A DNA stretch of 64,000 bases, from positions 3,524,556 through 3,588,555 of the forward strand of contig OX459105.1 of the NCBI GenBank assembly GCA_949775045.1, read 5' to 3'. The translations under genes and the position numbers were made by a program. The notes beneath the pieces were generated by a model. That model had not been told where the DNA came from and ran no database searches. It saw nothing but the letters and a program-made list of their open reading frames with translations. Below, in pieces: positions 23,940-35,364 of this stretch (positions are counted from its first letter, which is position 1; every line of letters begins with the position of its first letter). This DNA comes from Metridium senile. Lineage: Eukaryota > Cnidaria > Anthozoa > Actiniaria > Metridiidae.

Positions 23940-24650
23940 AAAACACGTAATATCGATAACGATAGCCATAACAATAATAATACAAATAAATAGAAGCACG
24001 TGATATCGATAATGATAACGATATCCATAACGTAATGATAACGTTATCTATAACGTAATGATAACGATAGCCATACCGATAATTCTAACGATAGCCATAA
24101 CGATAATTTTAACGCGATAGCCACAACGATAATTCTAACGATAGCCATAACGATAATTTTAACGCGATAGCCACAACGATAATTCTAAAGATATCCATAA
24201 CGATAATTTTAACGCGATAGCCATAACGATAACTATAACGATAGCCATAACGATAATTCTAACGCGATAGCCATAACGATAATGCTAACGATAGCCATAA
24301 CGATAACTCTAACGATAGCCATAACGATAATGCTAACGATAGCCATAACCATAATGCTAACGATAGCCATGACGATTATGCTAACGATAGCCATAACGAT
24401 AACTTTAACGATAGCCATAACGATAATGCTAACGATAGCCATAACGATAATGCTAACGATAGCCATAACGATAATTCTAACACGATAGCCCTAACGACAA
24501 TTCTAACGATAGCCATAACGATAATGCTAACGATAGCCATAACGATAATTCTAACGATAGCCATAACGAAAATGCTAACGATAGCCATAACGATAATGCT
24601 AACGATAGCCATAACGATAACACTAACGATAATAATAAAGCGCGTGATAA
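23940..24650. repeat. Minisatellite, 24-bp unit built on ataacg hexamers
   Basis: Unit acgatagccataacgataat plus gcta or tcta repeats more than 20 times, with a looser version at each end. Because the unit is a multiple of three, it is open in several frames on both strands (Met-Ala-Ile-Val repeats and similar). I regard these as composition artefacts. Confidence 0.9.
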
Positions 24651-24899
24651 CGATAATGATAAATGAAATGATGAAAATACACTCGTTTTTCGAGCACCCA
24701 TGTAATATCCTCGATTTATATTGTACATTTGTAGTTTGTAAATTATCTAGTGTTCTATATATCTCAAATGTGATATCTCAAACATTAAAAAAGTTATAAA
24801 TTTAGTTTAGAAAAAAGCTTTAATATTCAACCGTGGTTTGAATAATCGGTCTCAGATCAATCATTTCCAGATGATCAATGTTAATTGGAATAGTTGTAT

Positions 24900-25100
24900 A
24901 CCAGCAGCAAGGCAACCAACATTAACAACATCAACAACAACATCAGCAACAACAACAACAACAACAACAACAACAACGTTTTTTATTGCACCTAGAATTT
25001 GCAAGAGATTACAATTTACAAATAAAAAAATACAAGTACAGTAGGTACTGGCCCTAGCAAATAACTAAATAGCTAAAAATGTGCTAGGACCAATGAATAT
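24900..25100 (-). repeat. LINE 3'-end fragment with (GTT)n tail
   Basis: On the minus strand, sequence ending ggtgcaataaaaaacgttg runs into about eight GTT units. A trinucleotide tail after an A-rich end suggests a 5'-truncated non-LTR element. No protein-coding part is seen. Confidence 0.4.
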
Positions 25101-25179
25101 ATGAACAGAAAATATGTAGCCTGAAAAGTCTGAGTTTCTAGACCAATGAAATCGCTTGTTCAAAGGAGGTTTTTGATAT

Positions 25180-25730
25180 TTGAGATACTACACGCGTTCT
25201 GATTGGCTGCCTGCTACAGTGTCTATATCAGAGGGCAGAGACACAACCATTCTTTATATTTGATAAAAGCAATATAAAACATCCGCTTGTGTCAATATAT
25301 TGTTATATAAACACTCTGGGAGCTGTAGAGCACTCGAGAAGTCAAAGAAACATTCGGCTACGACTAATGTTTCCTTACGACTTTTACCTTGCTCTACCAG
25401 CTCCTAGCGTGCTCATATCACAATTTATTATATAACATATAGTGGTATACCGAGTGATATCAACTAGATAAAAAGCCTATCCTAGTCATGAAGATATCAT
25501 TGATATCGCACATGTGTAATATCACTCTCAACCAATCAACTTTCAAAAAAAAAAAAAAAATTTCTTCAATCTGTTATATAATAAACACTCGTGTTGAAAA
25601 GATATCCCACTCATTCGCTGCGCTCACTCGTGGGGTATCTTATCAACACTCGAAGGTAAAATTCATATCTCCGTGCGCCCATGTAATATCCTCTATATAA
25701 AGACACGCGCGCCATTTTATATTAAATATA
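25180..25730. repeat. Repeat-rich patch with several short inverted repeats
   Basis: The patch contains an A16 run at 25544, the imperfect hairpin gatatcccactcattcgctg with its complement, and a gcccatgtaatatcctc string also present at 24696. No gene is supported. It is probably overlapping MITE remnants. Confidence 0.35.
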
Positions 25731-26224
25731 TTTTATCCAACATACGAGCATTCACAGTGATTCAAATAAGAATAATACGATTCAAAACCAAAATTAATTA
25801 AGTAAAACGAAACCGGATATTTTTCGTTGAACCTGATCGGGCTAAAACTGTCCCCCAAAAGCCCTATGTTGTTTGTTTTTAGTTTCTAGCCTGACTTTTA
25901 GTAAGTGTCTTAAAAGGTAAACATCATTTTAAAGTGTGCTTGCCGTCAACAAATACTGATTAAATATCCCAAAAAATTAGATTACGAAAATGTATTTTTA
26001 GACATGAAAACCTGATAGGTGTTTAACTAGTTTGAAAAATATGCTGAGCGGTAGTGAAATATTCAAATATCAATGATTTTATCAGTAAATTATCTTTTTG
26101 TCAAATTATTTATTTTGTTTGATGTCAGTTCGAGGAAGTCATTGAAATTGTCTATATATATATATATATTCGTTTATTTGTTCTGATCCATTTATCTTTT
26201 AGTTCGATCATTCATTATATTATT

Positions 26225-27165
26225 ATGTACCCATTTGCCAATCCTAGAATTCATCCATTCATTCTTTCGAATTCTATCGTTTATTCATTTATTTTATACC
26301 ATTCATTCATTATATCGTTTATTCATTCATTCTATCATTTATTCCAAATTCTATCATTGATTAATTCATTCATTCATTTTATTATTCATTCATTCTATCA
26401 TTCATTCATTCTATCATTTATTCATTAATTCATTCATTTTATCATTCATTCATTCTATCATTTATTCATTCTATCATTCATTCATTCATTCTATTATACA
26501 TTCATTCTATCATTCATTCATTCTATCATTTATTCATTTTATCATTAATTAATTCATTCATTCATTTTATCATTCATTCATTCTATCATTTATTCATTCT
26601 ATCATTCATTCATTCTATTATTCATTCATTCTATCATTCATTCATTCTATCATTTATTCATTTTATCATTAATTAATTAATTAACTCATTTTATGATTAA
26701 TTAATTAATTCATTCATTCATTCATTCATTCTATCATTTATTCATTTTATCATTCATTCATTCATTCTATTATACATTCATTCTATCATTCATTCATTCT
26801 ATCATTGATCCTATCTTTCATATATTCATTCTATCATTTATTCATTCTATCATTCATTCATTCATTTTATCATTCATTCATTCTATCATTCATTCATTCT
26901 ATCATTTATTCATTGTATCATTCATTCATTCATTCATTCATTCATTCATTCATCCATTCTGTATTTATGTATTCATTCCATATCAATTTGATTCATTTTT
27001 ATTTATTCATTCACTCATTCCTCGTCTGTTTGTTTGTTTATTCATTCATTCCTCCATTTACATGTTCACTCATCCATCCCGTTGCCACATATGTGCACTC
27101 GTTCATTCATTTGTTCATTGATTTATTCATTCATCCATTCACCCATTCATTCACATATAAAAACA
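26225..27165. repeat. ATTC-type satellite, about 940 bp
   Basis: Imperfect tandem arrays of attc with tctatcatttattcattc higher-order blocks of about 20-40 bases fill the region, ending in ttcattcattc-rich DNA near 27165. Frames through it (Phe-Ile-His-Ser repeats) are meaningless. A (TA)n run at 26158-26168 precedes it. Confidence 0.9.
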
Positions 27166-27289
27166 GCTGAAACTTAGTCACTCGATTTCTAGTCGTTTAC
27201 ACTGAACTGATTACTTTCACACAAAAATTTAATTGCTGGAAGGCGCTTTTTATTATCAAATTATTAACAAATTCATTAAAATGGAGGTA

Positions 27290-27590
27290 CAAAATATATT
27301 AATTAATCCGTATGCGCTACGTACTCTACAAGCAAAGTCCTTGTGAAGTAAAATAAACCTCTGGCAATGCCATAATTTCTGTTCCGAAAGAGAGTAAAGA
27401 AGACAGGTCGGCCATTAATAATATTGATAATTAATAATACATATTTAAAATGTATTAATTAATCCGTCTGTGCTACTCTGAGGAAGCTAAGCCCTTGTGA
27501 AGTAAAATAAACCTCTGGCAATGTCATAATTTCCGTTTCGAAAGAGAGTAAAGAAGACAGGTCGACCATTAATAATATTGACATCATATG
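27290..27590. repeat. Tandem duplication, two units of about 157 bp
   Basis: A block starting ttaattaatccgt and ending near ggtcggccattaataatatt occurs at about 27298-27430 and again at about 27454-27585, with roughly 90 percent similarity. Confidence 0.75.
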
Positions 27591-27959
27591 ACAGTGTGCC
27601 ATTATTGAAGTTATCTTACCAGAATTATTGACATAGAGGTTCCTTGCTTATGAGCATCTGTTAATTTAAAATTTTAATGTGACTGGCTTTAGTAGCTATT
27701 GTGTCTAAAAAGAACTTGTCTGAAGCTTTTATCAAAGTCCTCCCAAAATCTTCAGTGAACTCACTTGACTAATAGGAAATCTAGAAAGAAAGAAAAGAAT
27801 GTCATCTGCTTTTTCGAAGTCAGATATAACAATATAATCCACTTGTTTTAGCTCGTCAATTGGCTAAGAGAAAAGAAGAGGAAGGGAAAGCCTCTTTTAA
27901 ATGAGCTTGCATGGTCATTATTGCTACTAATGAAGGCATTTCTCAATGGCCTACTACAT

Positions 27960-28370
27960 TTAAGGTTTGACAAAAGTTAAATTCAAAGGATGACGCTCGT
28001 CGAGAACTGAATGGGAAAAGAACAACTTGCGAAAGACGAAAGGCCCAAAGTCTAAAGTGAAAGTATCACTCAAATAGACTTTTCTCAAAAGTTAGAAACG
28101 AAAAGGAAAACAGGTCCTCTCACTTAAGCATTCTTCAGCTGATACTAATTACTTTTTGTATAAAGCTTGACAAAAGTTAAAACCAAAACATACGTACAGT
28201 TCATAATCATCGATGAATGAATGGGAAGAATTAACCTGCGAAAACCTGTGAAAGATTAAATCAAACACCCAAATAGACTTATCTCAAAACTTACAAACGA
28301 AAAGGAAAAAACGTCATCTCACTTGAGGCAGTCTTCAGCTGAAAATAATTACTTCCTTGTGCAAACCTTT
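27960..28370. repeat. Tandem duplication, two units of about 200 bp
   Basis: Shared strings in the same order are ttgacaaaagttaaa, gaatgggaa, caaatagactt, aacgaaaaggaaaa and gtcttcagctga or its near match. They appear at about 27965-28160 and 28165-28365. Similarity is about 75-80 percent. There is no coding content. Confidence 0.6.
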
Positions 28371-28374
28371 AAGC

Positions 28375-29200
28375 TCCTTTAGTGCCACTGGCTTTTATAG
28401 GTTGTCTACGCTGAATTAAACAACAGACGAGAAGAAGCGGTTAAAGTTGATCAAGATGTTTTATTTAAGCAAACAGTGACAGAAAAAGGATGCCTTGTAC
28501 TCGCGGTGTTTATGCCTACTGTTAAGACGAATAGCCTACAGCTTTTAAACTGATGTACTTTTCTTTTTCTAAGAAAAACTCGAAATATTTGATGGTGTCC
28601 TCATATTGAGTTCCTCTTAGAGGGCATACTTGTACTGTATTGGTTTCTCATTGGGACAGTTCGAAAAGCCGGACGAAACTAACTATTATATATAATTGAC
28701 TTCGAGAAGCCAATATTAAAAAGTCCTCACAGGCATCGAAAACATCCAGCCTTTTGATAAGACAACAAAACGTCGATGACGTTCTTCAAACGCGAACTTG
28801 CACGTGAATAAGCATCAATGAAAGAAAACTGAAAACTCTTAAAGAATAACTGAACTACTTTAGTCAAGATTGACACATTTCTCTCATCCGAAAGGATTTC
28901 CATTTCTCGACATAAGAAATGCTTTTTTAGAAACTTGGAAAACCCTATGATATCTGATGCATGAACAAGCTAAGTTTTGACCTCCATAAGAAGTTCATCG
29001 CGAAACTCAGGTAACAATCTCTTGCTTATACTATTTTTAAAACAAACACCGTTCACAGCAGTCCTCAAGACATTTCTTATCAAACCTGACGTGGTGTTGA
29101 GGTGTTCGCTCGATATTTCAAATAGACAAAATAAAAACAGTTTATAACTAAGAGAGAAGTTAACAATTGAACTGTTTCGACTACCACTACCAGTCTAACG
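28375..29200. other. Upstream DNA of GPCR 2
   Basis: I see no gene or strong repeat in this stretch. Confidence 0.4.
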
Positions 29201-29204
29201 GGTA

Positions 29205-29480
29205 ATGGTGTAGACTGGATAGCGTAGGTCTTATACATCGATTAATTTCAGAACTCATCGGTGACATTGTCTTTATCACTTCTGGGTGATAGTGTAGACT
29301 GGATAGCATAGGTTGTTTACAAAACTCGTCGATATTTCGACTGCCACCGCTGAAAACTTCATCTGGTGTTGTTGTTTGCACCGTTCACAGAAATCGCCAA
29401 CAATATACGTTCGATATATTTCGACTGCTAGGCCTTGATCAAGTAGCGGTGAAGACCGGATCGTATAGGACTTACAGACC
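29205..29480. repeat. Imperfect repeat in the 5' flank of GPCR 2
   Basis: gtgtagactggatagcgtag near 29210, gtgtagactggatagcatag near 29289 and gtgaagaccggatcgtatag near 29450 are variants of one motif. They are followed by similar gatatttcgactgc strings. It is a short local repeat just upstream of the receptor ORF. Confidence 0.5.
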
Positions 29481-29693
29481 ATTTGCAGAAGTTATCGACA
29501 TTTTGGCTGACACTAGTACTAGCTGCTTGCATACACCAGAGTTAATAGAGTTAGATATATCCTCTGTATACACCGTTTACAGGACTCTTACGTCCGCAAC
29601 ATTTCAACAGCTATTTTGCGGGAATTTATTATGTGATCGTCGGTAGAGTTCTATTGATATATCATAACTCGTCAATCGCTATTGCGTTACATC

Positions 29694-30680
29694 ATGGGTA
29701 ACAAAACATGCCATTTTTTACCTCTACCTGATTTCAATCTCATCGATGAGAGACACTCGTCCAACGCAGCGACAGCGGTGATCAACGCCGCCATGATGCC
29801 AGTGGCGATTGTCGGTAACTTTCTCATTATCATGGCCATCTATAAGATTCCTGTGCTACAATGCCCATCCAACATCTTACTCGCTTGTCTAGCATTCTCT
29901 GATCTTCTAGTTGGGGTAATTGTGCAGCCATTGTTTGTGGCATTTAGGCTAATGGAAAACAATTTACGCTATGTACCGTGTAGTTTTCGAGTTGTTTATT
30001 CGGAGAGTTTTTGGGTTTGCTATGGTGTATCTTTCATGATGCTAAGCGCGATAAGTTTCGAAAGGTACATTGCTTTGCGGTTACACTTACGATACAATAA
30101 CGTTGTAACTACTCGTTGTATTTTACAAGCAACAGCGTTTATTTGGTTTATGGACATAACCCTAACGTCCTTCCAGTGGCTAGCTATAAGTGTCCGTAAC
30201 ATCCAAATCGCATTATTTTTGCTTTGTATCCTAACCACACTATTTATTCAGTTCAATATATTCCGAATACTTCTAAAACATCAGAAGCAGATCCAAACAC
30301 AGGGATCCCAAAGGTGCCGGCATTATCACAAACAAACAAAACTTGCAATGAACGTAACGTATATCGTTGGTTTCTATTTATTATGTAATATGCCAGTCAT
30401 CTTAGTGCAGTTGTGCCAGTTTGCAGTCAAGATCAGGTTTGATACACTCAATATTTATGGGTGGGTCGAGACGGTGGCGTTTTTCAACTCGACTTTAAAC
30501 CCACTGGTCTGCTATTGGAGAAATAAAGACATTCGAGAAGGCATGGTGCGCATGCTCAAAAGAGTTCAATGTAGAAGGAAGAGAGAACGATCGCGATCAA
30601 GTGTATATTTTCTCCCAAGTAAGCCAAAAGCAGCAGAAGACATAACCAATGATAAAACAGCTACCCGAGACAAGGCTTGA
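29694..30680 (+). CDS. Class A (rhodopsin-like) G-protein-coupled receptor 2, intronless
   Basis: This 328-residue membrane receptor is clearly paralogous to the one at 18370; both share the VCYGVSFM and AISFER strings. Seven membrane segments are visible. The TM1 GN motif is intact (Gly41-Asn42), Asp70 lies in TM2, Cys96 precedes TM3, ERY sits at 123-125, and HLRYNNVVTTR fills loop 2. TM7 reads NPLVCYW, so the NPxxY tyrosine is again cysteine. Extracellular loop 2 is short without cysteine and the TM6 CWxP is absent. An Asn-Lys-Thr sequon lies at the N-terminus, and the tail is basic, with RRKRERSRSS. I chose the ATG at 29694; the frame is open four codons further but without an ATG. AATAAA lies at 30867. 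Ligand is unknown. Part of the C-terminal coding DNA has been amplified downstream. Confidence 0.9.
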   Translation: MGNKTCHFLPLPDFNLIDERHSSNAATAVINAAMMPVAIVGNFLIIMAIYKIPVLQCPSNILLACLAFSDLLVGVIVQPLFVAFRLMENNLRYVPCSFRVVYSESFWVCYGVSFMMLSAISFERYIALRLHLRYNNVVTTRCILQATAFIWFMDITLTSFQWLAISVRNIQIALFLLCILTTLFIQFNIFRILLKHQKQIQTQGSQRCRHYHKQTKLAMNVTYIVGFYLLCNMPVILVQLCQFAVKIRFDTLNIYGWVETVAFFNSTLNPLVCYWRNKDIREGMVRMLKRVQCRRKRERSRSSVYFLPSKPKAAEDITNDKTATRDKA

Positions 30681-31815
30681 ACATGCAGAAAAGCGTATCA
30701 AAGATATGCCTATTGTTCTGTTGCAATCTCAACCTGTTAGAAAAAGAAAAACATCTCGCGCGCTAATCAAAGTCTTTTGTTACTGCTCACTTATAATATC
30801 ATATATGGTAATGGCATTGTTTTCAAGATTGCATACGGTATTTCTGATAGGCACAACAAGCGCTTGAATAAACTAGAACAAAACTACAAGAAGTAGTAGA
30901 ACTATAATCAAGTATATATTTTCTCCAAAGTAAACCGCAAGACGAATGCATAAACAATAATAAACAACTACCCGAGACAAGGCCTAAACATGCGGATATG
31001 ATAACTAGCAGTTAAAGAAGCGCAAAACTGCAAGACGTGATCGTGTGTATATTTTCTACGAAGTAATACTCGAGACAAGACTTTATCATAGGGAAAAGAT
31101 GACTAGAACTCTATAGCACAATACCACAAGAGGAGATCAAGTGTAAATTTTGTTCATAAGCCACAAGCAGAAGGCATAAGCAATGCATGATATAAAACAA
31201 ACACTTGGGACGAGGCATTAAAGACAAATGATCATGAATCATAACTAGCGGTTAAATTAGCACACTACTACAAGAAGAGATCAAGTGTACATTTTCTACC
31301 AAGTAAGCCATAAGCATAAGCCATGATATAAAAAAAAACAGTCCCGACAAAGCATGGCAGACAAGCGATCATGAAGGATAAATAGCGGTTAAATTAGCAC
31401 ACTACTACAAGAGGAGATCAAGTGTATATTTTCTACCAAGTAAGTCACAAGCGGAAGGCATAAGCAATGATATAAAACAAACACTCGCGACAAAGCATTA
31501 GGGACAAATGATAATGAATGATAAATAGCGGTTAAATTAGCACACTACTACAAGAGGAGATCAAGTGTATATTTTCTACCAAGTAAGTCACAAGCGGAAG
31601 GCATAAGCAATGATATAAAACAAACACTCGCGACAAAGCATTAGGGACAAATGATAATGAATGATAAATAGCGGTTAAATTAGCACACTACTACAAGAAG
31701 AGATCAAGTGTATATTTTCTACCAAGTAAGCCACAAGCGGAAGGCATAAGCAATGATATAAAGCAAACACTCGCGACAAAGCATGGCAGACAAGCGACCA
31801 TGAATGATAAATAGT
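30597..31815 (+). repeat. Tandem array derived from the 3' end of GPCR 2
   Basis: The coding string tcaagtgtatattttctccc (at 30597, encoding Ser-Ser-Val-Tyr-Phe) and its downstream context recur at about 30908, 31041, 31137, 31281, 31418, 31561 and 31703. Each is followed by agtaagccacaagcggaagg-like and acaaacactcgcgacaaagc-like sequence that matches the receptor tail codons for Ser-Lys-Pro-Lys through Arg-Asp-Lys-Ala. Spacing settles to about 142 bp in the last units, which are nearly identical to each other. Units nearest the gene are most divergent. The array does not preserve an open frame. Confidence 0.85.
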
Positions 31816-31819
31816 GTAA

Positions 31820-32219
31820 TATGCAATACACCTGAACAGGTGGTTCTGATAAAGATCAAAACGATAAATAACCAGAGCAAATACTGTGATATTTGGGAAG
31901 ACACCTATTTCCCTGAACCGCAAACAAACACTCTTAGCTGTTTGAAGGGAGGAGAAGGGAAACTGTTTAACATTTTCGCAACTGAATATAATCCATAAAT
32001 AATCTTTGCAAAACAATTGAGTAGAAGCAGTGGTTGTTCAAATAACTGTAATTTATCCGCATCAACAGTAATTACTCAAAAACGAATTAGCAGTGGTTAA
32101 TCAAATAATATTGATAATATTTATTAACTCAACTTATTGACTTATATTGTACAATATATCTAGGCGATGGTTTGAGAAGCCGACTGCCATCTCCCTTCCC
32201 GGCTTGTTTTTTTTTTAGC
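31820..32219. other. Intergenic DNA
   Basis: No gene is supported. The sequence lies between the receptor-tail array and a MITE, with only short shadow ORFs. Confidence 0.4.
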
Positions 32220-32222
32220 TAA

Positions 32223-32406
32223 AGGCCCGAGCAAACGCACGCAACATTGTTGGCCAACATTGTTGCGGTATGGTTTATTGAACACGAGAACAAAAGAATT
32301 GTAGGATGAGTTTCATTAAACATCATCCAACAGGGTGTTTAAACGGGCCCAACATGTTGGAAAAACCATGTTGGTCCAACAATGTTGCGTGCGTTTGCAC
32401 GGGCCT
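32223..32406. mobile_element. Harbinger-like MITE with TAA target duplication
   Basis: The left end aggcccgagcaaacgcacgc (then aacattgttgg) is mirrored by ccaacaatgttgcgtgcgtt (then tgcacgggcct). Both are flanked by TAA (32220-32222 and 32407-32409). The element is 184 bp and non-coding. Confidence 0.8.
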
Positions 32407-32409
32407 TAA

Positions 32410-33640
32410 GAGGTCTATGTGACCGAAATGTTCACCTGTTTACGTAAGCCGATTCGACGCCTCGGCTACAAGGGACGCCCGCGGAACTTGATCGCCCCAT
32501 TTATTTATTTTCATTTAAATTTATCATGGTCCGGGGGTACATCGATATTATATAATCGAGAGTTTGAGCCCAGGTGATGTCGACTAAACACTTTTACGTT
32601 AATATACTATTTAGTTAGTTTTGTTTCTATATCTAATAGTTAAAATCGAAATTAACTCGATAAACACCTTTGTTTTAGTTTGCTTGTTGTATTTTTGACT
32701 AATTGTTCCTGAGAAATATCTAAACTCATTTGGAGAACCGCGCACATTCAAGTTACGGAGAATGAGACTGGAAATAGCTTTTAATACGTGAAATCAAAAC
32801 TCAATTAAATTATTTAAATATTGGATTTAAGTAAATAAAATCAATATTCCTTCAGTAAGATTATGTTTATTAATTATATAGTTGATTTAATAGATTATTC
32901 ATGTTAATTAGTTTTATTGCTATTTTTTATTAAAAAAAATTTTACTGTCTGTGATCTAATAAAACACGGGGCACACTAAACAATAAAGCAAGGTGCAAAG
33001 AGCGAAGTTGGCTGCGGATGAGACTACCACGTCCTTCACACGAATAATGGTTCCCATAAATAATTCCTATATGTCCCAGAGGTACTCAGGGTTAAAAGTA
33101 TCGGGTATGCACGTCGGAAATTTCAAAATCACCCTAAATAAATACCGAAAGTCCTTTAAAAAGGGCGAGATGGGGACAATTTTTAACCTTTAAGAGTTAC
33201 CATTAAAACGAAACCGGAAAGCGATATGATTATTCATTTCAAGCAGCTTCATAATTCGTGTTTGGATATTTTCTTTTCATCTTGGAAAACAGTCAATTTC
33301 AACAATCTTCTTGTAATATCTAAAAAGATCTATTATATGAAATAAGCGCTACTTCGTAATTTTTCTTACAACTTGCATGATAAAAATTCGAGTGAAAAAA
33401 AAAAAAATAAGTGACAGGCCTCAGTGTGTGGCCTAGCTTTTTATTGAAACTTAGAATGAAAAGGCATGCGCAACCAACAAATATAAGCAAATCCATTTTA
33501 AATAAATATAGTTGTTTTTTCACTCGGGCTAACTTAATTATTATTATTAATTATTTTTATTACTTAAAAATTAATGGTGAATAAAAATCCTCGGTGAAAA
33601 AAGCTCAGCTCATAAAGGGACAAAAAAAAAAAAAAAAAAA
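32410..33640. other. Upstream DNA of the LRR receptor A
   Basis: No exon is proven. An additional 5' exon of the receptor may lie here, because the first recognised exon starts directly after an acceptor-like ttttag. Confidence 0.35.
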
Positions 33641-33680
33641 ATGATATATATCTTCTTTCAAAATCTATTTTAATTTTAGG

Positions 33681-33883
33681 ATGCTGTTTCTTCTTTTCAT
33701 CCAAATCATGCTCTTTCCAAGTGTGGGACCAGATAACGACTTCATTGAAAAGATAACCAGGTGTAGGCAGAGTCAAGTGGGAGATGCTTTCTGTAATGTT
33801 ACTAACCGAAGTGCAGTATGTAGGCTACAAAATGATACCAAGCTACAAAATCTTTTGGATGACAGCTTGGAGCTGGAACGATT
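33681..33883 (+). CDS. LRR receptor A, exon 1: signal peptide and cysteine-rich cap
   Basis: ATG at 33681 opens MLFLLFIQIMLFPSVG, a signal-peptide-like start. It is followed by a short cap with Cys residues in CRQSQVGDAFC and AVCRLQNDTKL, then the start of an LRR. The donor ATT|gtaagt leaves two bases of a Leu codon. The equivalent exon in copy B lacks this ATG, and both are preceded by a conserved ttttag|G. The exon may therefore really begin at 33680 after an upstream 5' exon carrying the initiation codon. Exons 2-4 follow at 34446, 35210 and 35365. Confidence 0.8.
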
Positions 33884-33969
33884 GTAAGTATAAAGAGACC
33901 TTCTCAGGGCCCTTGCGTCGTCTAAAATTGCCTAAGATTTAAAATCGAGATAAATTGCCTCTGTTTATA

Positions 33970-34299
33970 CCCGGGGGTATTCCCATTGTCCAAGTGGTAG
34001 GGTTGATTGGCGGTCGATTTCGCAAAAGAACTCTTAAAAATACGTATAAATGAAGAGAACTGTCAGAGCCTTGTTGATTTCAACCCCTAAAAGATACGAC
34101 TGTGCGTTGTTCTTGGCAGCTAAGCTCATTTTTGCTAACAAAGCCAAGTAAAAATGACCCCTACAGCTACATGTTACGTAATTGACTTTTGAGAAGAACC
34201 CTAAAAGGATCCTAAAAGGTACGCACAGGGAATATTTTCAACCCTAAAAGGATCGCTGATGATTCTATTAACTTTGGTCAAAGGAGTCCACCCCCGGGG
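33970..34299. mobile_element. MITE, family M2, in intron 1 of receptor A
   Basis: Ends cccgggggtattcccattgt and the inverted gtccacccccgggg are flanked by a direct repeat tttata (33964-33969 and 34300-34305), which looks like the target duplication. It is a 330-bp non-coding copy of the family at 16192. Confidence 0.75.
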
Positions 34300-34445
34300 T
34301 TTATACATAATATAATATATGTGAAAAATCCTTAGATCGCCTATGATCTCCTTTCACACTAAAATGTACTTGCATGCATCGCCTGAATATATCAAAAAGA
34401 AAGCTTTGGACTGTTCATGGATGATACCTATTGTTGATATTTCAG

Positions 34446-34517
34446 GGATTTATCTAACAACTGCCTTGAGTTATTGCCTGATGGTTACTTTTATGGACTA
34501 AATGGGACTACAGACTT
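34446..34517 (+). CDS. LRR receptor A, exon 2: one leucine-rich repeat
   Basis: Acceptor ttgatatttcag, donor TT|gtgagt, 72 bp. With the split codons it encodes LDLSNNCLELLPDGYFYGLN plus GTTD, a textbook LRR (LxLxxNxLxxLP). Both ends are in phase 2, the exon style known from vertebrate glycoprotein-hormone receptor and LGR genes, where single LRRs are carried by single exons of about 72 bp. Confidence 0.85.
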
Positions 34518-34529
34518 GTGAGTACTTAC

Positions 34530-35195
34530 TCTGTCTGTCTGTCTGACTGAACGAATAAATAAATGACCCCTGACTGACTGCATTACTTACCGATCATGAT
34601 TGACTGACTGGCTGATTGCCTGACTGATTGACTCTGTCTGGCTGTGCGCCCTACTTACCGATCATGATTGACCGACTGGCTGATTGACTGACTGACTGAC
34701 TGACTGACCCTGTCTGGCTGTGCGCCCTACTTACCGATCATGATTGACTGACTGGTTGATTGATTGACTGACCCTGTCTGGCTGTGCGTCCTACTTACCG
34801 ATAATGATTGACTGACTGACTGACCCTGTCTGGCTGTGCGTCCTACTTACCGATCATGATTGACTGACTGACTGACCCTGTCTGGCTGTGCGTCCTACTT
34901 ACCGATCATGATTGACTTGACTGGCTGATTGACTGACTGATTGACCCTGACTGACTGTACGTCTTATTTACCGATCATGATTGACTGCCGGTGACTGACT
35001 AATTGACTGACTGACCTTAAATGACTGTACGTATGACTTATGTAATTATTCCGATCATGATTGACCGACTGACTGATTGACTGACTGATCCTGACTGGCT
35101 GTCTTGTGTACCAAGCATGACTGACTAACTGACTGTCTGTCGTACCGATCATGGCTGACTGACTGCATGATTGATTGACTGGAGAATGTCTCACT
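34530..35195. repeat. Minisatellite in intron 2 of receptor A
   Basis: The period is irregular, about 60-75 bp. The unit contains runs of tgactgac plus ctgtctggctgtgcgtccta and cttaccgatcatgattg. At least eight units are present. The matching intron of copy B lacks it and is only 326 bp, so the array arose after the duplication. Confidence 0.9.
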
Positions 35196-35209
35196 TCACT
35201 TACTTACAG

Positions 35210-35281
35210 ATCCTTGGCGTTTAATAAAATACAAGTGCTGAAATACCACGTATTTCATGGGCTCCAGTGTTTGAAAATACT
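35210..35281 (+). CDS. LRR receptor A, exon 3: one leucine-rich repeat
   Basis: Acceptor cttacttacag, donor CT|gtaagt, again 72 bp in phase 2 at both ends. It encodes SLAFNKIQVLKYHVFHGLQC plus LKI, an LRR. Its homologue in copy B is split by a LINE. Confidence 0.85.
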
Positions 35282-35364
35282 GTAAGTATTGTTCTATGTA
35301 CACATCCGTTCTTGTAACTGTCTAAATACCCAGATTTTAAACTTCAGTAAAAATTGATTTTTAG

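Noticed and set aside
23940..24650. Regular 24-bp repeats resembling a CRISPR-like array, with long open frames on both strands
   Set aside because: Units are contiguous with no unique spacers, the context is eukaryotic, and the open frames follow from a repeat length divisible by three.
26225..27170. Open frames of Phe-Ile-His-Ser repeats
   Set aside because: They are produced by the ATTC satellite; there is no start context, domain or complexity.
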